Assembly: GCA_002342365.1 (NCBI GenBank)
Contig: DDPV01000015.1
Coordinates: forward strand, 63,800-96,080
Direction of reading: 5' to 3'
DNA: 32,281 bases
Origin: Burkholderiales bacterium UBA2459
GTDB taxonomy: Bacteria > Pseudomonadota > Gammaproteobacteria > Burkholderiales > Burkholderiaceae_E
Below the pieces are notes generated by a model that saw nothing but the letters and a program-made list of their open reading frames with translations, had not been told where the DNA came from and made no database searches. How positions within the stretch are numbered: the stretch's first letter is position 1; each line of letters opens with the position of its first letter. This document shows, one piece after another, positions 31,601 through 32,281 of the stretch. A program made the position numbers and the translations under genes.

Positions 31601-32281
31601 CTAGGCTTCGCGGAACCAGTCGCGAAGCATCCACAAATCGTTATCCCAGGCACTCAGGGGCGCGTTGAGTTTCAACGACATCCCTGCAACCCGTGGTCGC
31701 GCAACCACCGGTATGACCGTGTAATCGCTCACGGCCAGGTCGTTCATTTTGATAAACAACGCAGCACGCTTGATCGGATCTTGCTCCGATTCGGCCGCCT
31801 TGTGGGTTGCATCGTACTCCGCATTCACCCAGCGGGTGATGTTTCGACCCTGCCACTTATTGGCCCTGCTCGATGCATTGGTCGACACAAACTGATTCAT
31901 GAAGAGCTCGGGATCGGGTTGCGTCATCGTCGTGGTGTACATCTGTACATCGCAGAAGAATTTCGTGTAGGTATCGGGATTGGCCACATCCGAGGAAAAG
32001 AAAACCGATGCTGTAACCGATTTAAGTTCCAGATCAATGCCGGCCTTTTGGGCGGCTTGCTTGACGATTTGCTGTGTCTTCTGGCGAGGGGCGTTGATTG
32101 AGGTCTGAAAGACAAACTTCAGCCGCTTTCCGTCTTTCGTCCGAACCCCATCGCTGCCTCGCTTCCACCCCGCTGCCTCCAGTGTGGCCGCCGCCTTGTC
32201 GGGGTTGAACTCGTACTTCATATTTTTTGACACGAAGCGGCTCGGATTGTTCAAAAAATTGGCGGTTGCAAGCCCTGTGCG
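31601..32281 (-). CDS. dppA: peptide ABC transporter substrate-binding protein (DppA/OppA family), partial
   Basis: C-terminal 226 residues of an SBP_bac_5 family periplasmic receptor; the start lies beyond the right edge of the window, and the frame is open to the last base. Recognisable parts: YEFNPDKAAATLEAAGWKRG followed by KDGKRLKFVFQTS, QKAGIDLELKSV, DPELFMNQFVST, WVNAEYDATHKAAESEQDP, AALFIKMNDLAVSDYTVIPVV, and the closing WDNDLWMLRDWFREA. It would deliver peptides to the permease encoded downstream. Ligand class (dipeptide, oligopeptide or murein peptide) cannot be told from this half. Confidence 0.92.
   Translation of the reverse strand, partial: RTGLATANFLNNPSRFVSKNMKYEFNPDKAAATLEAAGWKRGSDGVRTKDGKRLKFVFQTSINAPRQKTQQIVKQAAQKAGIDLELKSVTASVFFSSDVANPDTYTKFFCDVQMYTTTMTQPDPELFMNQFVSTNASSRANKWQGRNITRWVNAEYDATHKAAESEQDPIKRAALFIKMNDLAVSDYTVIPVVARPRVAGMSLKLNAPLSAWDNDLWMLRDWFREA

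Noticed and set aside
31493..32101. 202-codon plus-strand frame over the peptide-binding protein gene
   Set aside because: Antisense to a clear SBP_bac_5 protein and without domain resemblance.

Overview
The window looks like chromosomal DNA from a Gram-negative proteobacterium, most likely a betaproteobacterium (Burkholderiales-like). The evidence is a TonB-dependent outer-membrane receptor, AmpG-type and TRAP transporters, lipoprotein and twin-arginine signals, a fused SpmA-SpmB protein, and a GC content around the mid-50s % (rough hand count of a few lines). Genes are tightly packed, often with overlapping stop and start codons. Several starts are GTG or TTG. No rRNA, tRNA, CRISPR array or insertion sequence was recognised.

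Layout. (1) 178-4014 (+): an NTF2-like protein, a class I aminotransferase and a fused HMG-CoA-lyase-like/CoA-transferase protein. (2) 7298-3917 (-): fused SpmAB, a BciB/HCAR-like iron-sulfur flavoprotein and a YqiA-like esterase. (3) 7358-8569 (+): nagA. (4) 13292-8543 (-): agmatinase-family enzyme, a decayed sugar-kinase-like fragment, AmiD-like amidase, DigH-like glycosidase and murQ. (5) 13347-14915 (+): dacB (PBP4). (6) 19516-14955 (-): TonB-dependent receptor, D-Ala-D-Ala dipeptidase (VanX/DdpX type) and LD-carboxypeptidase. (7) 19607-20956 (+): ampG-like permease. (8) 27427-21017 (-): TRAP transporter dctP-dctQ-dctM, a class V aminotransferase and a class A beta-lactamase-like serine hydrolase. 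(9) window end to 27631 (-): a dipeptide/oligopeptide ABC transporter, with its binding protein cut by the window edge.

The most striking feature is that about 14 kb (7.4-22.4 kb) is devoted almost entirely to taking apart and re-using peptidoglycan. Cross-links, stem peptides, glycan strands, D-Ala-D-Ala, L,D bonds, MurNAc-6-P and GlcNAc-6-P each have a matching enzyme. The receptor (outer membrane) and AmpG (inner membrane) form a divergent pair with a palindrome between them. The Dpp/Ddp-like ABC transporter next door could take up the released peptides. I read this as a candidate peptidoglycan-scavenging locus, analogous to a polysaccharide utilization locus. The individual functions are family-level assignments; the idea of a single coordinated system is inference.
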